Source of the DNA: Opitutales bacterium
GTDB lineage: Bacteria; Verrucomicrobiota; Verrucomicrobiia; Opitutales; Coraliomargaritaceae
Reading direction: 5' to 3'
Assembly: GCA_030729385.1 (NCBI GenBank)
Contig: JANQXM010000073.1
Location: 1 to 37,342 of the forward strand
DNA: 37,342 bases
Positions 16,136-24,635 of this stretch are shown in pieces. The translations under genes were made by a program, and so were the position numbers. The notes under the pieces were generated by a model. That model worked only from the letters and a program-made list of their open reading frames with translations. It was not told the DNA's origin and ran no database searches. Position 1 is the stretch's first letter, and every line of letters starts with the position of its first letter.

Positions 16136-19090
16136 CTAGTTCCCGAAAACACCATTGAATAGATCCAGCCCCATTTCGATATCGTCACGGCGCTTCTCAT
16201 CTTTGGTTTTCTTGACAGGCTGCGCGGGCGCCTCAGCTGTGGCATTAGGGTCGACCGCTTGGGTCGGATTAGCGATCAAAGGATCAGCGGTGGGTGCGGC
16301 GGGAGTCGGTGCGCTCTTCGGTTTTGAAAGAGCCGAACGGGCAGCCTTATTCAACAGGTCCATCAACTGATCTGCATTGGGCTTTGCGAGTGTGCCAGTC
16401 AGATTGACGGCCTGATTCCAACGGCGGAAGCCATCTTCTGCGGTGGTCGGCTTTAACAATTGAAGCGTCTCAAGGTAGTTAGTGAGTCGCCCCTTCGCGC
16501 CAAATTCCAAACCGAGCTGTAGAGGCTGGTTCAAAATCTCTTTATAGCTGCTCGCGGCAACCATACCCGAGCCATTGATCAAGATGCTATCTCCGGTAAA
16601 CTTAATTTGTGGGATCATGATCCGCTTGTCGCCTCCGCGCTTCAATTCGAGGATGAAGTCGGAGAAATGTATGTCCTTAAAGTAAGGAACTGCTTCAGCC
16701 AAAGCAGAGATTCCTGGTCGATCAAATGCTTGCCCTAAAATACCTGCACCGAGTAGTCCCATCTGGCTACGGTTATCCAACTCAAACGCAGTCAAAATAC
16801 CATCCTTGCCCGTAATCGTTAAATCACCGACTCCATTATCCAGAGCCTGCTCTAGGGTAGCGCCCGCCCCAGACAATGCGAACTGACCGTCGAAGAGACC
16901 TTGAATCGGAAAGCTGCCAGAGGCTTTCTTCGAAAAGATCGACGGATCGATCTGCTTCAACGCCAGATTAGCTAACACAGTGTAAGCATTCGCCTGCGTG
17001 CTGGCGTAGCGCACTTCACTGCTACCATTCAATGTGCCATCCACAAATTTTGCCGTGATCCCCTTCACCTGTAAAAGTGGCTCAGATACCAGTGCCTGTG
17101 CAGCTACCATAGTTATGAGTTGCCCCGAAGTCAGGATGACGCGATCGAACTGAATTGTGGCCTCACCTTTCACCGCCGACCAAGCTGGCGCGGCGGTAGT
17201 TGTTTGTGCTGCTGGCTGACGAGTGCCTCCGCCAACTGAAGGTCTTATCGGCGCGCTTGGCGTCGGCGCAGTCACCTGACCCGATTCGTGTGGCGTAAAT
17301 GCAGCAAGCAATAGATCGAGATCAGACTGCGTAATCTGCGGTCCTTTCAGATCTGCCTTAAATGCAAGTGGTTCGCTGCCCACATTGGCCTGCCCCGAGA
17401 ATTGAAGACTTGTGCTGGGACGCTCGGCAATACCCGCCTCAAGATTGGCACCAATCGCCCAAACATTTTCCTGCGGTGTTTTCACTTGAGCGGCGAATCG
17501 ATAGTCCTTCGTCCAACCGGGCTCAGAGCGAGGACGTAAGCCACGTATGGATCCCTGCGCCTCCAGGGGGAATTCTTTTTTACCATCGACCGCTAACTTA
17601 AGTGCTAAAGTGCCACCCAAGATCGAAGCTTTATCCTTTAACACCGGCAACTGAAACAGCTCCTGTAAACCAATGTTGAGGTCCGCCGAGACTTGCTGCC
17701 CCGCAAATGGATTTCCAGGAACAGCAGCCTTTGGATCGGCACGTCCCTGGACTTCGCCACTGATGACTTCGCCGTAGCGGTCGCTCATTTTCAGAGTATT
17801 CAATTCATAACTAATCGATTGATCAGCGTTTACCCGAATAACCGGGTTCATGGTGATGGTGAACTGATCCAACATCAATTGCTCCCCATAGCGCACATTG
17901 ACCGGTCCCACTGTGAGCGGCGCGGCAGTGCGCACTTCCATCGCCCCATCTGGCATACCAGTGACCTTCACTTGCACACTCAAGGGCGCTCCCTCGACAA
18001 ACATACCTTCTGGCATCCAAGGTCCAAGCCACGCCAAAGGAAGACTCGATAGTTGCAGGTCCAACAATTCACCACTCAAACTTTGTTTGCCTCCTAATGT
18101 CAGTGCCTGTTTGAGCTGCATATCAATGAGCCGACTGCCATTCGCCGCGACTGCCATCGCAGCTTTAGTCAAAGTCATACGCTCACCCTCAACACGTGCT
18201 GCGGCATCGCCGGACACCTTCAGCGCCCCCATCGCGGCTAATTCAGGCATAAACATTTCAGGCCGTTGTATATCGGCTATAAATTGAACCTGCAGATCGG
18301 CAGTTTCCTCGAATCCATCAAAACTCAAGTCCAGCTTATTAGAAATCGAAAGCAACTGACTGCCATTCGCATCCTTGCCAACTGTTTGCGAGTCAATGTG
18401 CACTTCCTCAAACCCGCCAGTAGACTTTTGTTTAAAGCGCAACTGAGTCTTCGAATCAAATTCCTTCAAGCCAGATTGTATCGCCTCGCTGGATACAAGT
18501 GAAAGCGAAGCATCCAAAACAGTCTCTACTCCCGGACGAATCAGCCCAGACTGCACATCGAAAACATAAGTCGAGCCGGTGCTATCTTTAAGCTTACCAT
18601 TGAGTTTGATCGTCTCGATATCCAACAGCCAATCCAAGTTTCCAATACTATTGATTGCGTCCCATGGGTTACCATCTGAGGAGGCAGGTGTCTCCGACTT
18701 GATTCTCGGCTCAGACTTAGTCGGCTCCGAGGTTGTGCCTGCTGATCCAGTGGATGTTGCTGCCACCTGAGCGGGCAAGTTAACGATCAAACCATCCACC
18801 TCCAAAACACCCATCTGAATGGTTTGATCAAACAACGCGGCCAATGGCGAAAATGTCGTATCTACTTCTGCGACTTTGATGCGCGTGCCATCCGGCATCG
18901 AGAGAACCAACTCCGTCAATTGTAGCGTGCTGCTGGTCACATGCACATATTTAACCGAACTGCCCTCAGGCAATTTGCCCTCGATCATTTTCTTCTGAAA
19001 GCCTGCATTCGTGACGACAAAGTAGCCACCAACCAGCAAAACGAGCACTAGGATACAAAAAAAGAGAAATAAACGTAGAAATGTCTTCAT
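16136..19090 (-). CDS. AsmA-like envelope protein (very large)
   Basis: This 984-residue protein has one N-terminal membrane helix (about 5-27) and a long periplasmic beta-rich body, the layout of AsmA-family proteins that bridge the envelope and are implicated in lipid transport and outer-membrane homeostasis. The C-terminal AsmA-type module is readable from VGDLTITGKDGILTAFELD through IMIPQIKFTGDSILINGSGMV. Two Pro/Ala/Ser/Thr-rich linkers break the body (about 110-140 and 605-635), and the last 70 residues are a disordered Pro/Ala tail. It faces trxA across a terminator and a palindrome. The N-terminal repeats are diverged, so the exact subfamily is uncertain. Confidence 0.75.
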   Translation of the reverse strand: MKTFLRLFLFFCILVLVLLVGGYFVVTNAGFQKKMIEGKLPEGSSVKYVHVTSSTLQLTELVLSMPDGTRIKVAEVDTTFSPLAALFDQTIQMGVLEVDGLIVNLPAQVAATSTGSAGTTSEPTKSEPRIKSETPASSDGNPWDAINSIGNLDWLLDIETIKLNGKLKDSTGSTYVFDVQSGLIRPGVETVLDASLSLVSSEAIQSGLKEFDSKTQLRFKQKSTGGFEEVHIDSQTVGKDANGSQLLSISNKLDLSFDGFEETADLQVQFIADIQRPEMFMPELAAMGALKVSGDAAARVEGERMTLTKAAMAVAANGSRLIDMQLKQALTLGGKQSLSGELLDLQLSSLPLAWLGPWMPEGMFVEGAPLSVQVKVTGMPDGAMEVRTAAPLTVGPVNVRYGEQLMLDQFTITMNPVIRVNADQSISYELNTLKMSDRYGEVISGEVQGRADPKAAVPGNPFAGQQVSADLNIGLQELFQLPVLKDKASILGGTLALKLAVDGKKEFPLEAQGSIRGLRPRSEPGWTKDYRFAAQVKTPQENVWAIGANLEAGIAERPSTSLQFSGQANVGSEPLAFKADLKGPQITQSDLDLLLAAFTPHESGQVTAPTPSAPIRPSVGGGTRQPAAQTTTAAPAWSAVKGEATIQFDRVILTSGQLITMVAAQALVSEPLLQVKGITAKFVDGTLNGSSEVRYASTQANAYTVLANLALKQIDPSIFSKKASGSFPIQGLFDGQFALSGAGATLEQALDNGVGDLTITGKDGILTAFELDNRSQMGLLGAGILGQAFDRPGISALAEAVPYFKDIHFSDFILELKRGGDKRIMIPQIKFTGDSILINGSGMVAASSYKEILNQPLQLGLEFGAKGRLTNYLETLQLLKPTTAEDGFRRWNQAVNLTGTLAKPNADQLMDLLNKAARSALSKPKSAPTPAAPTADPLIANPTQAVDPNATAEAPAQPVKKTKDEKRRDDIEMGLDLFNGVFGN

Positions 19091-19189
19091 AAGAGGAAAT
19101 TAGGAATAGTGATGCTTACGGTATAAGAAAGGATACAGTCCGCAAGGTTCCTCATTTGGAAAAATCTAAAGAAGGAAGATTTTTGCTAA

Positions 19190-19390
19190 GTAGTGCAGGT
19201 GCCTCTGCACTATTTGAAGGAAGAATCACTCTACATGTAGCGGCGGTCGTCCCGACCGCCATTACATGCGATTCGCTTCGAATCAGGTTGAACAGCTCAG
19301 ACGTGTGGCGATGGGGCCCATCGCCGCTACCTATTTTTCTGCACTAATAGCCACAATTCCTCCTTAGAACAGTCGTTCCTGCACGACTAC
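19190..19390. repeat. Nested REP cluster: four GTAG hairpins
   Basis: Four hairpins carry GTAG on their outer side. Plus-strand units are at 19190 (AGTGCAG/CTGCACT stem) and 19237 (GGCGGTCG/CGACCGCC stem, loop TCC). Minus-strand units end at 19330 (GGCGATGG/CCATCGCC stem) and 19390 (AGTCGT/ACGACT stem). The inner pair shares the outer bases GTAGCGGCG and CGCCGCTAC; the outer pair encloses it. The stems differ between units, but the GTAG-plus-palindrome design is constant, as in REP/REPIN elements. Confidence 0.68.
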
Positions 19391-19454
19391 ATCAATATTT
19401 TCAGCAAAAATACCCTACTTAAAGAATACGCAACCAATTGATAATTATGCGCTT

Positions 19455-19546
<92 letters not shown>

Positions 19547-19663
19547 TTGATGACCCAGATAAGATACACTTTTTTCTTTGCGGCAAGTGTAATTCATTAA
19601 ATCTGCAATTTACTTAATTCACTTATAACTAGCATAAGTTTTACTTATCCTATGTATCTATAA

Positions 19664-19750
19664 ACAAAGTGGCGCGAAGCCTACCCCTAAACCTCGCGCC
19701 ACACTGTTTTCTGCTTTGTCTTATTAACCCAACTCCCATACACGGGAGAA
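19664..19750 (+). ncRNA. Candidate structured RNA, copy 2 (CCTACCCCTAA loop)
   Basis: This is the second copy of the element at 19455. The outer stem is ACAAAG/CTTTGT (19664-19669, 19714-19719). The inner stem GTGGCGCGA/TCGCGCCAC (19669-19677, 19694-19702) encloses the same 11-base loop CCTACCCCTAA at 19680-19690. The second hairpin is CTCCC-ATACAC-GGGAG (19733-19748), again followed by AAA. The inner stems differ in sequence from copy 1 yet pair, which is covariation and argues for selected structure rather than chance. Confidence 0.45.
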
Positions 19751-19867
19751 ACTCTAAAGAACTAAAATGTATATAACACTTAGTGTGCCAACTCCTGGAA
19801 AGTTCCGTATTTTTGGCATAAATCACTGGAGATTGCTCCTCGCGGGCGTAGTATAACGGCAAAGAAG

Positions 19868-20233
19868 ATGAAATTTAGCAAAAGCGCAGAAGACATGATT
19901 GCCGATTTCCGTGGCCTCCCCCACACGGTCACTGCCTCTTCACGCAAAGACCCGGCGACACTCGACAGCCTTCTAGTCCTCCTACAGGAACAGTATAAAC
20001 TAGAGAAGCCCACCCCGGAACGCACGCTAGTGGAGAACTGGGAAAAAGTCTTTGGGTCGAAACTCGCTGCCCGATGTCACCCGGTGCGTATTAAAGACGA
20101 ACACACGCTCATCGTTTCAGTGACGAATCAAACACTACGCTCTGAACTCCAATTTCAAAAACGTGCCGTCTTAAAGCGGATACATGGCTTAGAAAATTGT
20201 GGTGACATCAAAGACATCGTCATTCGCAGTTAA
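19868..20233 (+). CDS. DUF721 / DciA-like protein
   Basis: This 121-residue protein contains a DUF721 domain. About residues 45-120 (LVENWEKVFGSKLAARCHPVRIKDEHTLIVSVTNQTLRSEL) fit this KH-like fold. DciA, the best known member, loads the replicative helicase DnaB in bacteria lacking DnaC. Helicase loading is therefore a possible role, but many members are uncharacterised and the dnaA region is not in view. The N-terminal 40 residues are a variable extension. ATG is preceded by AAGAAG. It converges on rluA with a REP-like element between. Confidence 0.72.
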   Translation: MKFSKSAEDMIADFRGLPHTVTASSRKDPATLDSLLVLLQEQYKLEKPTPERTLVENWEKVFGSKLAARCHPVRIKDEHTLIVSVTNQTLRSELQFQKRAVLKRIHGLENCGDIKDIVIRS

Positions 20234-20238
20234 TTTCG

Positions 20239-20306
20239 GTAGGGATGCCTGCCCTCAGGCGTCCGAGACAGCACGAAAGATCGGGATGCCTAGGAGTAGG
20301 CGGCCC
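20239..20306. repeat. REP-like hairpin pair at convergent junction
   Basis: GTAG (20239-20242) precedes a hairpin GGATGCCTG/CAGGCGTCC with loop CCCT (20243-20264). A second, weaker hairpin at 20283-20306 (GGG..GCCTA/TAGGC..CCC) repeats the start GGGATGCCT in the same orientation. They fill the 94-base gap between the convergent DUF721 and rluA genes. Confidence 0.55.
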
Positions 20307-20327
20307 AACCAAATAGTCTCCATTGCC

Positions 20328-21119
20328 CTACAAACCTTCCAGCGCAGCCGCCACATCGGCGTCTGACAGTTTCATACTCTCTCTGCAGAACTCTAGCATA
20401 TCTTCATGCATGGGAGCCGAGAAGGTGATCGGTCCTTCTGGAAATTCGAATACGTAACGATAGCAATGCAGCGCCTGGCGCTTGATCGGCAAGGCTGCTT
20501 CTAAACGCTCGGTCCAACCGTTCTCGATAAACTCAATGTAGAGCGTTTCATCGGGGCCATATATTTTATCTCCCACCACTTTATAATTCAGGTGTTCAGC
20601 ATGCACCCGTATCTGATGCTTGCGCCCAGTCTCTGGAATCACGTGACAGAGGGTGTATCCGTTTTTGGATACAATCGGCACAAAGTCCGTCACTGCGGTT
20701 TGCGAAGTGCGATCATAACTAACTTCTGACTTCACAAACACTGGGCCTCCCTTTCGGCGAGCGATCGGCTCATCGACATGCAGTGTTTCGGAGAACTCAC
20801 CTTCCAATAAAGCGAGATAATCTTTTTTCACGATACGCTGTTGAATCGCCATCTGAAATTTCCGAGCCACGGAGGGACGTTTAGCGAAAATAATGAGACC
20901 ACTGGTTTCACGATCTAAGCGAGCGACCAAATGAATTTTATCCGCGCCAGTATGTTCTGCAACAACACCGACTAGGCTCGACATCGGTCCGTTCTTGGAT
21001 GGATGACAGACCAACCAACCGGGTTTATTGACGATCAGTAAGTTGTCATCTTCTTGCACAATCCATTCAGGAAAGACGCTAGGGTCGACTAGGGGGGCTT
21101 CTTCGCCGTATGGATCCAT
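20328..21119 (-). CDS. RluA-family pseudouridine synthase
   Basis: This 263-residue protein isomerises uridine to pseudouridine in RNA. The catalytic motif is ARLDRETSG with Asp69; flanking motifs NKPGWLVCHPS, YLALLEG and TGRKHQIRVH are all in place. There is no N-terminal S4 domain, so it is the short RluA/TruC-like form. The target RNA cannot be predicted. Its ATG overlaps the SDR gene's stop by one base (TAATG), so the two are translationally coupled. It converges with the DUF721 gene. Confidence 0.92.
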   Translation of the reverse strand: MDPYGEEAPLVDPSVFPEWIVQEDDNLLIVNKPGWLVCHPSKNGPMSSLVGVVAEHTGADKIHLVARLDRETSGLIIFAKRPSVARKFQMAIQQRIVKKDYLALLEGEFSETLHVDEPIARRKGGPVFVKSEVSYDRTSQTAVTDFVPIVSKNGYTLCHVIPETGRKHQIRVHAEHLNYKVVGDKIYGPDETLYIEFIENGWTERLEAALPIKRQALHCYRYVFEFPEGPITFSAPMHEDMLEFCRESMKLSDADVAAALEGL

Positions 21120-21949
21120 TAAGAATTTCCTTTATGTTGCTCCAAACGCAGTTTGCGCAGGATGATGCCGCCAATCCGCGTGACGGTGACGATAGGGAAT
21201 TTACTCCCAAAGAATGCGATGCATTTGTTTTTCCAACCCGTCACTATAAATGACCGCCCCTTCGCTAATGCGCTGAGGGTATATTCAGCCACTTCGTCGG
21301 CAGTCATATCTAGCGTCGCATTCGCCCCACTGTTCATGGGCGGGGACTCAAAACCAGCTGATTTATAGAAATTTGACCGCGTCGGTCCTGGGCAAATAGC
21401 TAAAGCCCGCACGGATGTGCCACGCAGGTCTTCATTCAGCGCCAAAGTCCAATTCAGAACAAAAGCTTTTGTGGCTCCGTAAGTCGCCAAAAATGGCGTG
21501 GGCTGAAAGGCCGAAGTGGAAGCAATATTCACGATCGCCCCGCCGCGTTCTAGCAGTTGAGGGAGTAATCGAGTCGTTAAATCCACCACCGCCCTCACAT
21601 TTAAATCTATCATATTCAACTGCTTGCCAATATCCAGATCCGGCATGCGGCCGTAATCACCGTATCCGCTATTATTAACAAGAACCACTTTACCAAGCGG
21701 AGCCACCTCGATAATCCTCTGCAACTGCTCCGCTGCTGCAGCCAGAGCACTCGCATCGGATAAATCGACGCCTATATGATGCCCATTTTCACCCAAAAAA
21801 ACCTCAGGTTTCGACCGAGAAAGGTTGCATAAGCAGACATCTGGACTTACTATCTTAATTGCTTTGATAATTGAGCAGCCAATACCCGACGAACCACCCG
21901 TAACAATGATTACGGAAGCTTGGTTTAAATATTCTGAGGGGGTTGGCAT
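21119..21949 (-). CDS. Short-chain dehydrogenase/reductase
   Basis: This 276-residue classical SDR is an NAD(P)-dependent oxidoreductase. TGGSSGIG (17-24) binds cofactor and NNSG (92-95) stabilises the fold. The catalytic residues are a Ser in NIASTSAF (about 144) and Tyr157 and Lys161 in YGATK. CPGPTRSNF follows. SRSKP after the second strand suggests NADP preference. The C-terminus has a hydrophobic stretch (FIVTGWKNKCIAFFGSKFPIVTVTRIGG), as in YqjQ-like SDRs. The substrate is unknown. It is first of a two-gene unit with the pseudouridine synthase, an unobvious pairing. Confidence 0.9.
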   Translation of the reverse strand: MPTPSEYLNQASVIIVTGGSSGIGCSIIKAIKIVSPDVCLCNLSRSKPEVFLGENGHHIGVDLSDASALAAAAEQLQRIIEVAPLGKVVLVNNSGYGDYGRMPDLDIGKQLNMIDLNVRAVVDLTTRLLPQLLERGGAIVNIASTSAFQPTPFLATYGATKAFVLNWTLALNEDLRGTSVRALAICPGPTRSNFYKSAGFESPPMNSGANATLDMTADEVAEYTLSALAKGRSFIVTGWKNKCIAFFGSKFPIVTVTRIGGIILRKLRLEQHKGNS

Positions 21950-22027
21950 TTTTTATGTCCAGTTATCTAAAAGCGGCGGTGTCAATCGACTCCGTTAAAC
22001 GGAACCAATAACAAAAGGAAAAATAAT

Positions 22028-22393
22028 ATGAAGCAACATGATGTTATCATCTCAGGTTTGAACATGGATCTCACCGAAGCGATGAAAAATATGGTTCATG
22101 ACAAAGCAGAAAAACTCTTCGAGCACGAAGATCACATTATCCGCATGCGGGTAGAACTGGAATACGACAAGCATCAAGCGTCGCACCAGAAAGAATTTAT
22201 CGCCAAGGGCCAGCTCGAAGTCCGCGGCAACGATCATTTCGCATCAGATGCGACCGACGACATGTATAAGTCGATCGACGGGATGATCCAGAAACTTGAC
22301 CGAATGTTGCGGCGACGTCATCGATTGGCCAAGGTGAAGCGGAAAGACACCCACTCGGTGGATATTCCTGCTGAAATCCCGAAGGCCATTTAA
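22028..22393 (+). CDS. hpf: Ribosome hibernation promoting factor (short HPF/RaiA family)
   Basis: The protein has 121 residues. The whole length is the HPF/RaiA ribosome-binding domain (ISGLNMDLTEAMKNMVHDKAEKLFEHEDHIIRMRVELEYDK, DMYKSIDGMIQKLDRMLRRRHRLAKVKRK) that binds the 30S decoding region and shuts down idle ribosomes. The C-terminal dimerisation domain of long HPF is absent. AAAAGGA lies about 9 bases before the ATG, one of the better ribosome sites in the window. Downstream is a terminator-like hairpin. Stand-alone transcription is likely. Confidence 0.9.
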   Translation: MKQHDVIISGLNMDLTEAMKNMVHDKAEKLFEHEDHIIRMRVELEYDKHQASHQKEFIAKGQLEVRGNDHFASDATDDMYKSIDGMIQKLDRMLRRRHRLAKVKRKDTHSVDIPAEIPKAI

Positions 22394-22415
22394 CTCTGTT
22401 TCAGAGACCTTTTCC

Positions 22416-22453
22416 AAGCCCGACCCTCATATGAGAGTCGGGCTTGCTTTTTT
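22416..22453 (+). terminator. Rho-independent terminator after hpf
   Basis: AAGCCCGACCCTCAT (22416-22430) pairs with ATGAGAGTCGGGCTT (22431-22445) with one mismatch, followed by GC and six Ts. It lies 23 bases after the hpf stop and just upstream of the next gene. Confidence 0.88.
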
Positions 22454-22479
22454 CTCAGTTTTGGCAAGCATTCCGTCCC

Positions 22480-22839
22480 ATGAATCCATCCATCTACCAC
22501 GTCCTTCACTTTATCGGCATCTTGATGCTTTTCATGGGCTACGGCGCACTCCTCGGTCGCAGCATGGCCGGCAGCGACGACGCCCGCGTCAAAAAGCTCG
22601 GCTCGATCACCAGCGGTATCGGCCTCTTGCTCATGATCATCGCCGGATTTGGTCTAGTCGCCAAAGTATACGGCAACAGCTTTGAACCATGGATGATCGC
22701 GAAAGTCGTCATCTGGTTCGTGCTCGGTGGCTTGATCGCGTTGATCAATCGCAAGCCAGCCTTGGCTGTGGCACTCTGGTGGGGATTGATCGGTCTCGGA
22801 GCCCTAGCCGCGGTGATGGTTTACATCCGCCCGTTCTAA
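22480..22839 (+). CDS. Small integral membrane protein, four helices
   Basis: The protein has 119 residues from ATG 22480; an in-frame start at 22444 lies inside the hpf terminator and is rejected. Four hydrophobic helices are visible at about 7-27, 43-65, 73-90 and 95-115. YGALLGRSMAG and LGGLIALINRKPA are short loops with Gly-rich helix contacts. I do not recognise the family and see no catalytic or metal-binding residues. No neighbour informs on function. Confidence 0.75.
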   Translation: MNPSIYHVLHFIGILMLFMGYGALLGRSMAGSDDARVKKLGSITSGIGLLLMIIAGFGLVAKVYGNSFEPWMIAKVVIWFVLGGLIALINRKPALAVALWWGLIGLGALAAVMVYIRPF

Positions 22840-22858
22840 ACGCGGAACAGATACAACT

Positions 22859-22970
22859 AGGGAACGTTCAACTTCGAACGCTAAACGTCCAATATCCAAG
22901 TCCTGACTTACGCATTCGACCCGTATCAATTCAACATTCCAAGTTGGACGTTGAATGTTCGATGTTCCCT
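22859..22970. repeat. Imperfect long inverted repeat between convergent genes
   Basis: The left arm (22859-22892, AGGGAACGTTC through ACGTCCAA) and right arm (22944-22970, TTGGACGTTG through GTTCCCT) are complementary with gaps. Each arm contains GAACGTTC-like sub-palindromes. Read on the minus strand, the right arm begins GTAGGGAAC, and its TAG is the stop codon of the VF530 gene. It fills the gap between the convergent 119-residue membrane protein and VF530 genes. Confidence 0.55.
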
Positions 22971-23214
22971 ACTCCTCTTCGTCCGCGCCGTATTTCTCTA
23001 GAGTGTAAACGAAAAGGTCTTCCACTTTTTTGCGGGCCCATGGTGTGCGACGCAAAAACTTGAGGCTGGATTTTACAGTTGGTTCAAACATGAAGCAGCG
23101 TATCTCAATACGTGCGGCGAGTTCTTCCCAACCATAATAGTCGGAAAGGCTGATCACTATTTGCTCTAGAGTATATCCGTGCAGCGGATTGTTGGGCTGT
23201 TTTTCAACTGGCAT
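22969..23214 (-). CDS. VF530 family (DUF2132) small protein
   Basis: This 81-residue protein matches the VF530 family from end to end: [58 protein letters not shown]. The fold was solved structurally for members of the family and DNA binding has been proposed, but the cellular role is not established. The C-terminus is acidic (GADEEE). It is 6 bases after the M20 peptidase stop, so the two are probably co-transcribed. Its stop codon overlaps the end of the inverted repeat at 22859-22970. Confidence 0.88.
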   Translation of the reverse strand: MPVEKQPNNPLHGYTLEQIVISLSDYYGWEELAARIEIRCFMFEPTVKSSLKFLRRTPWARKKVEDLFVYTLEKYGADEEE

Positions 23215-23220
23215 CGTTTT

Positions 23221-24594
23221 CTAAATTCCCGCGATATCTTTAAATATCTGTTCGAAAGCAGAGATCGCGTTATCCATTAAGCCCAAATCGAAGCCTTCGT
23301 CGGGAGCATGCAAATTATCAATTGGCGTGAACAAGCCGATCATCAGAGCTTCCAGCCCCGCGCGTTTGTTGAAATCGGCAATCACAGGAATACTCCCACC
23401 CTCACGCAAATAAATCGGCGCTTTGCCGAAAGAAGCTTCGATCGCCTTATCCGCTGACTTAAATGCCCGAGCCAAGGACTCTGGCTGATCAGCCGGTGTA
23501 TTCGGGCGCTCTGGTGGAATCGCTAGATAAGCCGCCGCTATACCGCCATCTCTAAAGGTCAACGTCACCCCCTTCGGGCAGCGCTCACGAATAGTTTCAA
23601 ATAACTGCTTCTTGATTTTCTCGGGGTCCTGATTCGCCACCAAACGGCAAGTGATCTTCACGAAAGCTTCGCTCGGGATGACTGTCTTCGAGCCAGTGCC
23701 TTGATAACCTCCGCCGATACCATTAAACTCAAGCGTGGGTCCAAAGCGGACCGCTTCAAGAGGCGACAATCCATTTGCGGGGTAAAATGCCGGCACATCC
23801 AACATCGCTTGGTAGCTTTCAACCGTCTCCGGATAGCGCTTCAACTCTTCACGCTCCCATTCCAACGCTGGTAATACGTCGTCGTAGAAACCGGGCACAT
23901 TCACACTGCCGTCGGGATTATGTAAAGATGCACAAATCTCGGTCAATGCGAGGATCGGATTATAGACCGCACCGCCATGAATACCGGAGTGCAGATCGGA
24001 CTTGGCTCCTCGTAGTTTAACTTCAAAATCAACCAACCCGCGTAACGCAGTGGTAATCACGATCTGTTCTGTATTCGGACTACCGGTATCGGACACCAAG
24101 ATGAAGTCGGCCTTTGAAAGACGTTCTGCATGGCTGTCGAAAAACGCGGGCATGCTTTCGCTACCGATCTCTTCTTCGCCCTCGATCACGTAAGTGATAT
24201 TCAGAGGCAAATCGGGGTTCTCTGCCAAGACACGTGAAAGCGCCGTCATGTGCACGATTGTCGGGCCTTTGTTATCCGCCGCACCTCGTCCATAAATACG
24301 ACCATCGCGTACATCCGGCTCAAATGGCTCAGTGGTCCATAAATGAAACGGATCCGCGGGTTGCACATCATAGTGACCGTAAATGACAATATGCGGCCAT
24401 GCTGGATCGCCAAAGCGCTCTGCATACAGTATGGGATGATGCTCAGTAGGCACCACTTCGACCTCAAAGCCGAGCTGCTCCAATAAACCTTGAGCATAAT
24501 TACGGGCACCTACCATACCATCGGCATAGGCGGGGTCCGTCGAAACGGAAGGAAAGCGAATATATTCTTTAAGAGCGTCGAGCGGATTTAGCAT
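23221..24594 (-). CDS. M20-family dipeptidase (CNDP-like)
   Basis: This 457-residue cytoplasmic metallopeptidase binds two metals. Ligands in order are GHYDVQP (His74), GAADNKG (Asp107), the catalytic Glu and metal Glu in EGEEEIGS (140-141), SDTGSP (Asp169) and a C-terminal His in NLHAPDE. The dimerisation lid lies between about residues 190 and 330 (LRGAKSDLHSGIHGGAVYNP). Length and motifs fit the dipeptidase group rather than DapE or ArgE. It precedes VF530 and follows the M48 lipoprotein gene by about 40 bases; all are on the minus strand. Confidence 0.92.
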   Translation of the reverse strand: MLNPLDALKEYIRFPSVSTDPAYADGMVGARNYAQGLLEQLGFEVEVVPTEHHPILYAERFGDPAWPHIVIYGHYDVQPADPFHLWTTEPFEPDVRDGRIYGRGAADNKGPTIVHMTALSRVLAENPDLPLNITYVIEGEEEIGSESMPAFFDSHAERLSKADFILVSDTGSPNTEQIVITTALRGLVDFEVKLRGAKSDLHSGIHGGAVYNPILALTEICASLHNPDGSVNVPGFYDDVLPALEWEREELKRYPETVESYQAMLDVPAFYPANGLSPLEAVRFGPTLEFNGIGGGYQGTGSKTVIPSEAFVKITCRLVANQDPEKIKKQLFETIRERCPKGVTLTFRDGGIAAAYLAIPPERPNTPADQPESLARAFKSADKAIEASFGKAPIYLREGGSIPVIADFNKRAGLEALMIGLFTPIDNLHAPDEGFDLGLMDNAISAFEQIFKDIAGI

Positions 24595-24635
24595 ACAAAG
24601 TGAGTTCTAATTAAAAAAATAAAATGGGTAAACCG

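Noticed and set aside
22444-22479. Earlier start for the small membrane protein
   Set aside because: It would place the start codon in the stem and T-tract of the hpf terminator.
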